NCBI GenBank assembly: GCA_037441525.1
Contig: JBBISA010000037.1
Span: forward strand, 1 to 41,516
Source of the DNA: SKVR01 sp037441525
Lineage (GTDB): Bacteria > Bacteroidota > Bacteroidia > Bacteroidales > UBA7960
Direction: 5' to 3'
Length of the DNA: 41,516 nucleotides
The notes beneath the pieces were generated by a model. The model searched no databases. It had not been told where the DNA came from and was given only the letters and a program-made list of their open reading frames with translations. Shown here in pieces: positions 1 to 9,462 of the stretch (the stretch's first letter is position 1; every line of letters starts with the position of its first letter). A program made the translations under genes and the position numbers.

Positions 1-2
1 GC

Positions 3-359
3 GAATGGAACGATTGCCTCTATAACGACATCATGTACCTGAAGCGAAATATTGTAGAGCCCATGATTGAAGAAGGAATTAATAAGTTTATCCTTCTGGG
101 CGAAAATGTTCTGAATTTTCATTACTCCGATGATTGCTACTACCAGGAGTGGTTTGATGAAGTAGAAGATGGTTGGATAGTAGGGATCAATTTTCGGGAT
201 TTCGTAATCAGAGAATTCGAAACTGCCAACATAGATTACTATATTGCCTTAGGGCGTCATTTCAATGATTTAAACTGGCGCAGGTTTTCACCCAACCAGT
301 TGTTCGAACTTGTAAATCTTCAAATGATGCGTCGTCTCAACCCGCCTGTTGGTCAGTAA
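3..359 (+). CDS. hypothetical protein, 5'-truncated by the window edge
   Basis: The frame is open from the first bases of the window to a TAA at 357-359, so this is the C-terminal 118 residues of a longer protein. The first in-window ATG is at 33, but codons before it (EWNDCLYNDI) continue in the same style, so the true start is upstream. The fragment is acidic and aromatic-rich (YYQEWFDEVEDGW) with no membrane segment or catalytic motif I recognise. It overlaps the stop of the convergent deaminase gene by 7 bp. Function unknown; it is real coding sequence by its length and composition. Confidence 0.75.
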   Translation, partial: EWNDCLYNDIMYLKRNIVEPMIEEGINKFILLGENVLNFHYSDDCYYQEWFDEVEDGWIVGINFRDFVIREFETANIDYYIALGRHFNDLNWRRFSPNQLFELVNLQMMRRLNPPVGQ

Positions 360-1720
360 CTGAGTTTTTTTCCATTCATTTTGGCCAATTCGCGGCTTCG
401 CTCCCTGATGGTGGCAGCAATCTGTTCTGTCTTTTCAAAAAGGCCATTTTCACTAAAACGGGTAAAACCCCGGTTTTCCATAACTATTTCCCCATCAATA
501 ATAACTGTATCAACATCGCTCCCCTGCATGCTGTAAACCAGTAATGAGTAAATATTATAAACCGGATGTGCATGAGGCTGAGTCATATCGAGTAAAATAA
601 TATCAGCTTTTTTCCCCGGCTCCAACGATCCTATTTCCTTATCCATCCCCAAAACCCTTGCCCCTCCAATAGTAGCCATTTCAACCACTGTGCGCGCATC
701 AAGAATGGTGGGGTCGTTGTTGATCATTTTATGAAGTATGGCAGCGGTATTCATTTCTTCGAACAAGTCGAGATTATTGTTGCTGGCCACACCATCAGTA
801 CCAAAGCCTACCTTTACACCTGCCTTTAAAAGTTGGGGCACGGGGGCAACACCACTGGCAAGCTTCATATTACACTCGGGGTTATGGGCTACCGAAACGC
901 CATTCTCTGCCAGCAATTCAATATCTGACGGCGTTAGATGTACCCCATGAGCAATGATAAGATTCGATGATAATAACCCCAGGGAATAAAGATGCCCTAC
1001 CGGGGTTTTTCCTGTTTTTACCAGCGACTCGTCAAATTCCTTGCGGGTTTCGGCCACGTGTATGTTGATAGGCACTTTGTGTTTTTGCGACAATGCCCAG
1101 GCATCCTGCATCAACTTATCGGAACAACTATATGGTGCATGGGCAGAAACAGCAATGGTAATCCTGGGATGATGGTTCCATTTTTCAATCAGATGCTCAC
1201 TCAAATTGAGTCCATCGCGGGGGGTTGGGCTGTTGGGTGCCGGAAAATCAATTAAACCCTCCGACAAAACAGCCCTGATACCGGTTAATTCAACAATGCG
1301 GGCTATAACATCTACATAATAGTACATATCGTTGAAGGTGGTTGTTCCACTTCTGAGCATTTCGGCAATGGCAAGCCGGGTTCCGGTTTCTACATTCCCT
1401 GCATTTACAAATTCCGATTCAATAGGAAAAATGTATTCATAAAGCCATTCATAAAGGGGCAAATCGTCAGCATATCCTCTGAAAATAGTCATCGGAACGT
1501 GTGTGTGGGTATTTACCAGGCCCGGCATGGCAAGTTTATTCATACCATTAATGATGGTTGCCCCTGGATAAAGCGTTTTATCGGGCTCACCTTCTTTAAC
1601 ATCTTCAATTTTATCGTTGCAAATTATAATATGGCCATTTTCGAAATATCTGAATTGTGAATCCATGGTTAGGATTCTTACGTTGGCAATGATTAGGGTT
1701 GGATGAAAATTTGATAACAT
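353..1720 (-). CDS. mtaD: amidohydrolase, 5-methylthioadenosine/S-adenosylhomocysteine deaminase family
   Basis: A 455-residue cytosolic metal-dependent hydrolase. Visible motifs are the metal-binding HTH (H72, H74), a later His in SAHAPYS and another in NIHVAET, and the metal Asp in FGTDGVASNN; the HNPECNMKLASG block is typical of MTA/SAH/adenosine deaminases and related aminohydrolases. The family deaminates adenosine-type nucleosides to inosine-type products. The frame extends to 1765, but I place the start at the ATG at 1718-1720 (MLSNFHP), which fits the family N-terminus. It is divergent from purine nucleoside phosphorylase, which would act on the deaminated nucleoside. Exact substrate (MTA, SAH, adenosine or a guanine/triazine-like compound) cannot be fixed from sequence, so the symbol is tentative. 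Confidence 0.85.
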   Translation of the reverse strand: MLSNFHPTLIIANVRILTMDSQFRYFENGHIIICNDKIEDVKEGEPDKTLYPGATIINGMNKLAMPGLVNTHTHVPMTIFRGYADDLPLYEWLYEYIFPIESEFVNAGNVETGTRLAIAEMLRSGTTTFNDMYYYVDVIARIVELTGIRAVLSEGLIDFPAPNSPTPRDGLNLSEHLIEKWNHHPRITIAVSAHAPYSCSDKLMQDAWALSQKHKVPINIHVAETRKEFDESLVKTGKTPVGHLYSLGLLSSNLIIAHGVHLTPSDIELLAENGVSVAHNPECNMKLASGVAPVPQLLKAGVKVGFGTDGVASNNNLDLFEEMNTAAILHKMINNDPTILDARTVVEMATIGGARVLGMDKEIGSLEPGKKADIILLDMTQPHAHPVYNIYSLLVYSMQGSDVDTVIIDGEIVMENRGFTRFSENGLFEKTEQIAATIRERSRELAKMNGKKLSY

Positions 1721-1812
1721 AAAAATTGTTGTGGGTAAAGAATCTGTAATCAGAATTATGATCAACTCAGCAGATCAAAACATACTTATGGGTTAATTGG
1801 GGGATATTGGGG

Positions 1813-1841
1813 CAAAATTAGCCAATAATTCCGAATATCAA
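1813..1841 (-). promoter_or_regulatory. candidate promoter for the MTA/SAH deaminase gene
   Basis: Read on the minus strand, TAATTTTG at 1820-1813 matches the Bacteroidota -7 consensus TAnnTTTG, and a TTG at 1841-1839 sits 18 nt upstream. It lies in the 192-bp divergent gap and would give an untranslated leader of about 85 nt before the ATG at 1720. On the plus strand, TATCTTAG at 1849-1856 is only a partial -7 match for the phosphorylase gene. Confidence 0.4.
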
Positions 1842-1912
1842 TTTTTATTATCTTAGCACGGCCAGCTGCGAAAACCGTGGCTCATCACACCTTGCAACAA
1901 CTCCCTGAAAAT

Positions 1913-2728
1913 ATGATAGAACAGATCAAAGACACCGCAACCCATTTGAAAAACATTTCAAAAATCTCCCCAAAAGCAGGCATTATTCTCGGTTCCGGAT
2001 TAGGGGGCCTGGTAAATGCCATTGATGTTAAACACTCTATTCCATACAGCGAAATCCCAAACTTTCCGGTTTCCACGGTTGAAGGTCATCATGGCAGACT
2101 AATATTTGGGTATCTTGAAGGCAAAGAAGTGGTGGCCATGCAGGGACGATTTCATTATTATGAAGGCTATACCATGCAACAGGTTACTTTTCCGGTACGA
2201 GTAATGAAAATGCTTGGCATCACCCATCTTTTCCTTTCCAATGCTGCAGGGGGGTTGAACCCGGCCTTTGAAGTAGGCGACCTGATGATCATTACCGACC
2301 AGATCAATATGTTTCCCGAAAATCCTTTAAGAGGCAAAAACATAGAAAGCCTGGGAACCCGCTTCCCTGAAATGAGCGAACCATTTAGCAGAAAACTAAT
2401 CGCCCATGCACGAACTATTGCAAGAAAACATGCAATACGCTATCAGACAGGCATCTATGTTGGAAGCGCCGGCCCTACCCTTGAAACCCCTGCTGAGTAT
2501 AGAATGTTTCGCATTCTTGGTGCCGATGCAACCGGTATGTCAACCGTGCCCGAAGTGATAGTGGCCCGGCACATGGGAATTGAATGTTTCGCTATATCGG
2601 TAATCACCAATCTTGCAGTCAATTCAAACCTTGAAAAAGGAACAACCCACGACGAAGTTCAGAATGCTGCAGGAATTGCCGAGCCGAAAATGACCACCAT
2701 TTTCCGCGAACTATTGAAAACACTTTAA
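1913..2728 (+). CDS. punA: purine nucleoside phosphorylase, trimeric type
   Basis: Cleaves purine nucleosides with phosphate to free base and ribose 1-phosphate in purine salvage. The 271-residue product has the phosphate-binding GSGLGGL near residue 30, VEGHHGRL, LSNAAGG, GPTLETPAEYR and the MSTVPEV signature. The VITNLA segment keeps the Asn that, in this family, goes with 6-oxopurine (inosine/guanosine) preference. The frame also opens at a GTG at 1877, adding 12 residues; I prefer the ATG at 1913 because it gives the usual family start and length. It is divergent from a nucleoside deaminase gene, so the pair could convert an aminopurine nucleoside to hypoxanthine plus a sugar phosphate. 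Confidence 0.93.
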   Translation: MIEQIKDTATHLKNISKISPKAGIILGSGLGGLVNAIDVKHSIPYSEIPNFPVSTVEGHHGRLIFGYLEGKEVVAMQGRFHYYEGYTMQQVTFPVRVMKMLGITHLFLSNAAGGLNPAFEVGDLMIITDQINMFPENPLRGKNIESLGTRFPEMSEPFSRKLIAHARTIARKHAIRYQTGIYVGSAGPTLETPAEYRMFRILGADATGMSTVPEVIVARHMGIECFAISVITNLAVNSNLEKGTTHDEVQNAAGIAEPKMTTIFRELLKTL

Positions 2729-2810
2729 TAAGATTCGCCATCAGAAAGGGAAAAGTGTGAACAAATAGTATCACGAATCTATTTATCGCATACAGGCAAC
2801 ATCTAATCTT

Positions 2811-4172
2811 ATGACAAAACTTACCTTTCTCCCTGTTGTTATCCTTAGTATGTTATCATTGGGCTTACAAAGCCAGATAACTATTACCAACACTGATTTA
2901 CCCGCTGCCGGCGATACATTGCGTTACAGCATTACCGGTTTCCCGGTCGGAACCGATTTTTCAGCAACCGGCCCCAATCACACCTGGAATTTTTCTTCTC
3001 TATCACACCAGTCGCAGGGAGTTGAAAAATATGTTTCAGTTTCTTCAGTAAATATTTTGCTTCCTTTTCTTTTTGGACTTCAAGCATTTGCCCAGAAAAT
3101 TCATTCCGATTTACCCCTTGGCCAATTCACTTCTGTTGTTCCGGATTTTTATTTTGTTTACAATAAAACTGCCTCCCTTTACGCACAGGAAGGCTTCTCA
3201 TTAATATTCAACGGATTGCCATTGCCCTTTAAATATGCATCAAGAGATATTCTATTTAAGCTTCCTCTCACCTATCCCCACAAAGACAGCACAACCTTTG
3301 CAGGTACCTTTGCCCTTGGTGATACTGTAAAGATTTTTCGAAGTGGGTATAGAAAAAATGTAGTGGACGGTTGGGGAATTATCACCACCCCCTACGGGCA
3401 GTTTCAGACTTTAAGGGTGAAAACCACCTTGTATGAGCAGGACAGCCTTTTTTGGGCATCATTCCCTGAACCCATTTCTGTAAAACGTACCACAATTCAA
3501 TATAAGTGGCTGGCAAAAAATACAAAACTCCCCGTTTTAGAAGCCAGTTTCCTGTTGATTGAAGAAAATGAAATGGTACCATTGAATGTTCGGTACAGAG
3601 ATATTTATCGCACACCACCGGCTGTTACAACCCCTGTTCCCGAATTTTCCGTTGTAAAAACCGAATTGGAAGTTAATGAAACGGTTGTGATTATCAACCA
3701 AAGCACACCCAATCATTTTATAAATTCATATACATGGGATATTCAGCCTGAACATTTTCAATATCTTTATCTGACTGGGCCAACCACTGCCCAACCCATT
3801 TTAAGATTCACCAAACCCGGAGTTTTTGCAATATCGCTTACCGCTGTAAACCAGGCTGGCAGTAACACATTAACCAAAAGCGAATACATTACCGTAAAGA
3901 GTACTCCATCCTGGATTGATGAAACATTCGGCAACTCTTTCAAAATAAAACCAGTTTTGCAGGAAGATAACCTTACCATTCATGGCCTGATTCACAACGG
4001 CGAATTACGTATTATTGATATGGCAGGAAGAATCGTGTTGTCGAACCGAGTAAACAGGATAGAACCAATCTCAACCAATATCGGTGCAGTCCCGCCAGGA
4101 ACCTACATTATCCAGTTCAAGCCATCCCACACAAATGCTTTTTACAAGCCATCAAAATTTATTAAACCCTGA
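2811..4172 (+). CDS. secreted protein with PKD-like domain and type IX secretion C-terminal sorting domain
   Basis: A 453-residue exported protein. Residues 1-21 are a signal peptide ending near LGLQSQ. The middle (about 25-270) is beta-rich with no catalytic motif I recognise. A PKD-like Ig domain follows at about 275-365, with the NxSTPNHFINSYTWD start and the PGVFAISLTAVN strand. The last ~75 residues (LRIIDMAGRIV, then VPPGTYIIQF and KFIKP) match a T9SS type A sorting domain, which directs outer-membrane transit and surface anchoring or release. A lipoprotein candidate follows 7 bp downstream. The role on the surface is unknown; the export route is inferred from the C-terminus. Confidence 0.8.
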   Translation: MTKLTFLPVVILSMLSLGLQSQITITNTDLPAAGDTLRYSITGFPVGTDFSATGPNHTWNFSSLSHQSQGVEKYVSVSSVNILLPFLFGLQAFAQKIHSDLPLGQFTSVVPDFYFVYNKTASLYAQEGFSLIFNGLPLPFKYASRDILFKLPLTYPHKDSTTFAGTFALGDTVKIFRSGYRKNVVDGWGIITTPYGQFQTLRVKTTLYEQDSLFWASFPEPISVKRTTIQYKWLAKNTKLPVLEASFLLIEENEMVPLNVRYRDIYRTPPAVTTPVPEFSVVKTELEVNETVVIINQSTPNHFINSYTWDIQPEHFQYLYLTGPTTAQPILRFTKPGVFAISLTAVNQAGSNTLTKSEYITVKSTPSWIDETFGNSFKIKPVLQEDNLTIHGLIHNGELRIIDMAGRIVLSNRVNRIEPISTNIGAVPPGTYIIQFKPSHTNAFYKPSKFIKP

Positions 4173-4179
4173 CAATGAC

Positions 4180-4656
4180 ATGATGATGATAATCCTAAAC
4201 ACAATCCCGTATTTTCGAAAAACCCTGCCTTTTCTTTTTGTAATGGCTGCACTGAGCACTGCATTTATCTCCTGCCATAAAATGCCAAAAAACATGGATT
4301 ATATTCAGGATGAAATGGTAAGAATGGGTTACAATGGCAAAATTGAACGTCCCTCAGGAACTTTCGAAAAGGCAGCCATGGGATTGATGGGTGTTGAAGA
4401 TCTGATGGCTTACAACAACGGCATGGAATCGTTTGCCATTATTAAATTCAAAAATGCCACCGAGGAAGAAATCGACAGCCGAATACAAAACATTATGAGT
4501 TTTATAGAATTGTATATTGCAGGTGAAGATTATGATAAACTGTCGAAAACCAAAGAACTCATTCAAAAACAAAGCATTCTCCACAATAATATCATGGTTG
4601 TATGGCAATACGAAAAGCCCGATGATGTAATAAAACTTATTAAGAAAAGCTTCTGA
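4180..4656 (+). CDS. small putative lipoprotein, unknown function
   Basis: A 158-residue protein. The frame runs back into the preceding gene, but the first sensible start is one of three consecutive ATGs beginning at 4180, followed by a charged and hydrophobic leader (FRKTLPFLFVMAALSTAFISC). The Cys after AFIS could be a lipidation site, although Phe at -3 is an imperfect lipobox. The mature part is short, charged and apparently alpha/beta (EEEIDSRIQNIMSFIE, YDKLSKTKEL). It resembles small Bacteroidota lipoproteins of the DUF4252 kind in size and layout only; I cannot assign the family. It is probably co-transcribed with the T9SS-tailed protein. Confidence 0.7.
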   Translation: MMMIILNTIPYFRKTLPFLFVMAALSTAFISCHKMPKNMDYIQDEMVRMGYNGKIERPSGTFEKAAMGLMGVEDLMAYNNGMESFAIIKFKNATEEEIDSRIQNIMSFIELYIAGEDYDKLSKTKELIQKQSILHNNIMVVWQYEKPDDVIKLIKKSF

Positions 4657-4711
4657 CTAAGTAGCTTTGTGGGTTTCAATTATGGCTTATGCCTGGGTAA
4701 AACCCAATAAA

Positions 4712-4741
4712 AAAGCCCGTGCATTGTGGTGCACGGGCTTT
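4712..4741. terminator. bidirectional rho-independent terminator
   Basis: A perfect 12-bp stem (AAAGCCCGTGCA / TGCACGGGCTTT) with a 6-nt TTGTGG loop, flanked by T-rich sequence on the plus side (AATTTTT) and on the minus side (TTTTTT into TATTGGG). It lies between convergent genes and should end both the lipoprotein transcript and the long ribosomal/RNA-polymerase operon that finishes with the DUF3467 gene. Confidence 0.92.
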
Positions 4742-4746
4742 AATTT

Positions 4747-5061
4747 TTAAGCCTGGGCTGCGGGCCCCCCAAAATTCATGGGGAGGATTCCCATCTCAGT
4801 GTCCTTAATCGGGCCATGAGCAGCTTCAAACTTGCCAATATTCTCGCTCAACGCCTTCAGAAGCCTTTTGGCGTGTTGCGGTGTCATTAGTATCCTGGAT
4901 TTCACCTTCGCCTTGGGAACCCCTGGCATCAATTTGATGAAATCAATCACAAACTCAGTATTGGAGTGAGTTATCATTGCCATGTTGGAGTAAATGCCGT
5001 CGGCAATTTCTTCACTTAACTCAATATTTAATTGCTGGGGTTGATTCTTATTTTCAGCCAT
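4747..5061 (-). CDS. DUF3467 family protein
   Basis: A 104-residue soluble protein. The body (QLNIELSEEIADGIYSNMAMITHSNTEFVIDFIKLMPG, split over residues 10-47, then MTPQHAKRLLKALSENIGKFE) matches what I know of the DUF3467 family: a short beta-rich start, the conserved 'SN...TEFVIDF' stretch and a helical 'PxxAKRLxxAL' segment. It sits 39 bp behind rpoC with a terminator just after it, so it is the last gene of the operon. That constant link to RNA polymerase suggests a transcription-related role, but none is established that I know of. Confidence 0.85.
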   Translation of the reverse strand: MAENKNQPQQLNIELSEEIADGIYSNMAMITHSNTEFVIDFIKLMPGVPKAKVKSRILMTPQHAKRLLKALSENIGKFEAAHGPIKDTEMGILPMNFGGPAAQA

Positions 5062-5100
5062 AGTAAATTCCTTTTTGTTGGTGAAAAGCCTTTTGCTTTA

Positions 5101-8100
5101 TTAATAACCGTCGCGGTCAGCCTTCTTTTTGGATGCCAATAGCAGATTATATTCATCCATTGACCCTACAATAATGTTTTCGTAATCCCTCAGGCCTGTA
5201 CCGGCAGGTATAAGGTGACCTACAATAACGTTTTCCTTGAGGCCCTGCAGAGTATCAACCTTGGCGCTAACTGCTGCATCGGTAAGAACTTTTGTTGTTT
5301 CCTGGAAGGAAGCAGCTGAAATAAAGCTCTTGGTTTGCAGCGATGCCCTGGTTATACCCTGAAGTTGCTGTCGGGCAGTGGCACCACGTGCATCGCGGGC
5401 AACAACCAGTTTCTTATCCTTACGCTTAAGCATTGAGTTTTCATCCCTGAGCTTACGAGCAGTAATAATTTGTCCTGGTTTAAGGTTCGAATCGCCTGGA
5501 TCTTCTACTACCTTCTTGCCAAAGATCATATCATTCTCTTCCATGAAGTCTATTTTATTGATGATTTCCCCTTCAAGGAATCTGGTATCGCCTGGATCTT
5601 CGATGGTTACCTTGCGCATCATCTGACGAACAATTACCTCAAAATGTTTGTCGTTGATCTTTACACCCTGCATACGGTATACCTCCTGAACCTCGTTTAC
5701 GATATACTCCTGCACAGCGGTAGGTCCTTTGATGGCAAGAATATCGGCAGGGGTAATAGGACCGTCGGACAATGGGGTTCCGGCTTTAACAAAGTCATTC
5801 TCCTGAGCAAGAATCTGTTTTGACAAGGGTACCAGATAGCGTCTTTCGTCACCTGTTTTAGAGGTAATGATCACCTCACGGTTACCACGCTTAATTTTCT
5901 TACCGAACGAAACTACACCATCAATTTCAGAAACAACAGCCGGATCTGATGGGTTTCTTGCTTCGAACAATTCGGTAATACGTGGTAAACCGCCGGTGAT
6001 ATCGCCCGATTTACCAATAGCTCTTGGGATTTTTGCAATGATTGCACCCATGGTAATATCGCGGTCTCCTGTCACTACAATGTGAGCACCTACAGGCATA
6101 TCGTAAGTTCTCAATATTTCTCCATCGCTGTTGATTATACTGATGGATGGGTTACGAGTCTTGTCCTTGGTATCAATAATAACCTTTTCATAATATCCGG
6201 TTTGTTCATCAGAATCAGTACGGTAGGTGGTGCCTTCAATCATATTATTGAAAACAATTTTACCGTTTACTTCAGATACGATAACAGCGTTGTATGGATC
6301 CCATTCGCAGATAAGGTCGCCACTGGCAACATCGCTTCCATGCTCTACATATAAATTTGCTCCATAAGGGATGTTCTGGGTGGTAAGTACCATACGGGTA
6401 TTCTTATCAAGAATACGCATTTCAGCAGAACGCCCTATCACTACATAAAACTTCTTACCTTCAGCTGTTTCATAGGGAACGGCCCTGAGTTCGTCGATTT
6501 CGATGATCCCACCATATTTGGCGTTGATTTTTGATGCAGTAGCAATGTTACTTGCCGTACCCCCAACGTGGAATGTACGCAAGGTAAGCTGAGTACCTGG
6601 TTCACCAATCGACTGGGCGGCAATTACACCCACTGCTTCTCCTTTTTGAACCATCCGGCCTGTTGCCAGGTTGCGGCCATAGCATTTACTGCAAACGCCA
6701 TGCTTTGATTCGCAGGTGAGTACTGAGCGTATCTCGACAGCTTCAATGGGTGAATCTTCTATTTTCTGGGCAATGATTTCATTGAGTTCTTCACCTGCAC
6801 TAACAATTAATTCTCCCGTAGTTGGGTCAACTATATCCTGAAGTGCAGTACGGCCAAGAATTCTGTCGTATAGTGATTCAACGGTTTCTTCATTGTTTTT
6901 CAGAGCTGTGGCAGTAAGCCCTCTGAGGGTGCCACAATCGGGCTCTGTTACAATTACATCCTGCGAAACATCCACAAGACGACGGGTAAGGTATCCGGCA
7001 TCAGCAGTTTTAAGCGCGGTATCGGCCAAACCTTTGCGGGCACCGTGAGTTGAAATAAAATACTCAAGAACCGATAACCCTTCCTTAAAGTTGGAAAGAA
7101 TGGGGTTCTCAATGATCTCACCCCCTTTGGCACCTGATTTCTGCGGTTTTGCCATCAATCCCCTCATACCGGAGAGCTGACGGATTTGCTCCTTAGAACC
7201 CCGGGCACCAGAGTCAAGCATCATGAAAACAGGATTAAAGCCCTGGTTATCGTTGGTCGTTTTATCAATCAGAACCTTGGTTAGCTTGGCATTGGTATGT
7301 GTCCAGATGTCGATAATCTGGTTGTACCTTTCGTTGTTGGTAATGAAACCCATACTATAGTTGGTACGAACTTCGTCAACCTGATCGTTGGCATCATCAA
7401 TCAGAATTCTTTTCTCCTCAGGGACAATAATATCACCAAGGTTGAACGACAAACCTCCTCTGAACGCCATCATAAATCCAAGATCCTTAATATCATCGAG
7501 GAATTGTGATGTACGTGCTATACCGGTAACCTTCATTATACCACCGATAATATCGCGGAGCGCCTTCTTGGTAAGGAGCTGGTTTATGTATCCATACTCT
7601 TCCGGAACAACTTCGTTGAACATAACCCGGCCGGGAGTAGTTTCAATTAGTTTATCAACGAGAGCTTCATTTTCAAGCACTTTCACCTTAACCTTAATAA
7701 TCGAATGAAGGTCAACAGCCTTTTCGTTATAAGCAATAATTACTTCCTCGGGGCCGTAAAATGTCAAACCTTCTCCTTTTAAAGGATATTCAGGTGTATC
7801 CTTGCGGGCTTTGGTCATATAGTAAAGCCCAAGAACCATATCCTGCGAAGGAACAGCAATAGGAGCTCCATTGGCAGGGTTTAGAATATTGTGCGATGCA
7901 AGCATAAGAAGCTGTGCTTCAAGAATGGCAGCATTGCCCAGAGGAACGTGAACGGCCATCTGGTCACCGTCAAAGTCGGCATTAAACGCTGTACACACCA
8001 ATGGGTGAAGCTGAATAGCCTTGCCTTCAATAAGTTTTGGCTGGAAGGCTTGTATACCCAACCGGTGAAGGGTTGGAGCACGGTTAAGCAATACGGGATG

Positions 8101-9393
8101 ACCTTTGAGTACATTCTCCAGAATATCCCACACCACGGGATCCTTTCTGTCAACAATTTTCTTGGCCGATTTCACTGTTTTCACAATACCTCTTTCGAGC
8201 ATCTTGCGAATGATGAATGGCTTAAACAGCTCGGATGCCATTTCTTTTGGCAAACCACACTCATGAAGTTTCAGTTCGGGACCAACAACAATTACTGAAC
8301 GGGCCGAATAGTCAACCCTTTTACCCAACAGGTTCTGACGGAAACGTCCTTGCTTACCTTTTAAACTGTCGCTGAGCGATTTAAGCGGACGGTTCGATTC
8401 AGTTTTTACAGCGTTGGTTTTTCTTGAATTGTCAAACAAGGAATCAACAGCTTCCTGAAGCATCCTTTTTTCATTACGAAGAATTACATCAGGAGCCTTA
8501 ATCTCAATCAGTCTTTTCAACCTGTTGTTGCGTATAATTACCCTGCGATATAGGTCGTTCAGGTCGCTGGTGGCAAAACGGCCACCATCCAAAGGAACCA
8601 AAGGACGAAGTTCGGGCGGAATAACCGGAACCACATCAACAATCATCCACTCAGGGCGATTTTCCATTCTTCCCTGAGCCTCCCTGAAGGCTTCCACTAC
8701 CTGCAACCGCTTTAAGGCATCAGCCTTTCTTTGTTGCGATGTTTCAGTATTGGCTTTGTGCCGGAGTTCATAGGATAACTGGTCGAGGTCGAGACGGATC
8801 AGAAGCTCCTTAAGCGCTTCTGCACCCATCAGGGCAAGAAATTTATCGGGATCGTTGTTGTCTAACAATTGATTTTCTTTCGGAAGGCTTTCGATAACAT
8901 TGAAGTATTCTTCCTCAGTAAGAAAATCAAGGTAATTAAATTCGTTCGATTTTACACCCGGGTTAACGATCACATACCTTTCGTAGTAAATGATCTGATC
9001 GAGTTTTTTGGATGGTAACCCCAAAAGATAACCTATTTTGTTGGGGAGGGAACGGAAAAACCAGATATGTGCCACCGGGACTACTAGTTTGATGTGGCCC
9101 ATTCTTTCTCTCCTTACTTTTTTCTCAGTAACTTCGACACCGCAACGATCGCAAACAATCCCTTTATAACGGATACGTTTGTATTTGCCGCAGTGACATT
9201 CCCAGTCCTTTACCGGACCAAAAATTCTTTCGCAGAACAAGCCATCGCGCTCAGGCTTATAGGTGCGGTAGTTAATGGTTTCCGGCTTCATCACCTCACC
9301 ATGCGACCTTTCGAGTATCGATTCTGGTGATGCCAGGCTGATGGTTATCTGAGAGAAATTGCTCTTTACATTGGATTCTTTTCTGAAAGCCAT
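5101..9393 (-). CDS. rpoC: DNA-directed RNA polymerase subunit beta'
   Basis: The 1430-residue beta' subunit of RNA polymerase, which carries the catalytic Mg. The first zinc site is C66/C68/C81/C84 (CHCGK ... CDRCG), the catalytic loop NADFDGD is at 471-477, the bridge-helix/trigger-loop region is complete, and the second zinc site is visible around CESKHGVCSKCYG plus an earlier Cys in EPDCGTL. The open frame extends to 9471, but those 26 extra residues are encoded partly by an intergenic hairpin; the ATG at 9391-9393 (MAFRKESN) fits Bacteroidota RpoC. It follows rpoB and precedes DUF3467. Confidence 0.98.
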   Translation of the reverse strand: MAFRKESNVKSNFSQITISLASPESILERSHGEVMKPETINYRTYKPERDGLFCERIFGPVKDWECHCGKYKRIRYKGIVCDRCGVEVTEKKVRRERMGHIKLVVPVAHIWFFRSLPNKIGYLLGLPSKKLDQIIYYERYVIVNPGVKSNEFNYLDFLTEEEYFNVIESLPKENQLLDNNDPDKFLALMGAEALKELLIRLDLDQLSYELRHKANTETSQQRKADALKRLQVVEAFREAQGRMENRPEWMIVDVVPVIPPELRPLVPLDGGRFATSDLNDLYRRVIIRNNRLKRLIEIKAPDVILRNEKRMLQEAVDSLFDNSRKTNAVKTESNRPLKSLSDSLKGKQGRFRQNLLGKRVDYSARSVIVVGPELKLHECGLPKEMASELFKPFIIRKMLERGIVKTVKSAKKIVDRKDPVVWDILENVLKGHPVLLNRAPTLHRLGIQAFQPKLIEGKAIQLHPLVCTAFNADFDGDQMAVHVPLGNAAILEAQLLMLASHNILNPANGAPIAVPSQDMVLGLYYMTKARKDTPEYPLKGEGLTFYGPEEVIIAYNEKAVDLHSIIKVKVKVLENEALVDKLIETTPGRVMFNEVVPEEYGYINQLLTKKALRDIIGGIMKVTGIARTSQFLDDIKDLGFMMAFRGGLSFNLGDIIVPEEKRILIDDANDQVDEVRTNYSMGFITNNERYNQIIDIWTHTNAKLTKVLIDKTTNDNQGFNPVFMMLDSGARGSKEQIRQLSGMRGLMAKPQKSGAKGGEIIENPILSNFKEGLSVLEYFISTHGARKGLADTALKTADAGYLTRRLVDVSQDVIVTEPDCGTLRGLTATALKNNEETVESLYDRILGRTALQDIVDPTTGELIVSAGEELNEIIAQKIEDSPIEAVEIRSVLTCESKHGVCSKCYGRNLATGRMVQKGEAVGVIAAQSIGEPGTQLTLRTFHVGGTASNIATASKINAKYGGIIEIDELRAVPYETAEGKKFYVVIGRSAEMRILDKNTRMVLTTQNIPYGANLYVEHGSDVASGDLICEWDPYNAVIVSEVNGKIVFNNMIEGTTYRTDSDEQTGYYEKVIIDTKDKTRNPSISIINSDGEILRTYDMPVGAHIVVTGDRDITMGAIIAKIPRAIGKSGDITGGLPRITELFEARNPSDPAVVSEIDGVVSFGKKIKRGNREVIITSKTGDERRYLVPLSKQILAQENDFVKAGTPLSDGPITPADILAIKGPTAVQEYIVNEVQEVYRMQGVKINDKHFEVIVRQMMRKVTIEDPGDTRFLEGEIINKIDFMEENDMIFGKKVVEDPGDSNLKPGQIITARKLRDENSMLKRKDKKLVVARDARGATARQQLQGITRASLQTKSFISAASFQETTKVLTDAAVSAKVDTLQGLKENVIVGHLIPAGTGLRDYENIIVGSMDEYNLLLASKKKADRDGY

Positions 9394-9462
9394 ATGAAGT
9401 TTATATTGTTGAATACGTAGCTTAAAACGAAAAATTTCAAGTCCAGGCTTGTAGTATGATAA

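Noticed and set aside
5085..5099. Possible terminator between rpoC and the DUF3467 gene
   Set aside because: The inverted repeat is only about 5 bp (AAAGC/GCTTT) with no proper U-run; a much stronger terminator follows the DUF3467 gene.
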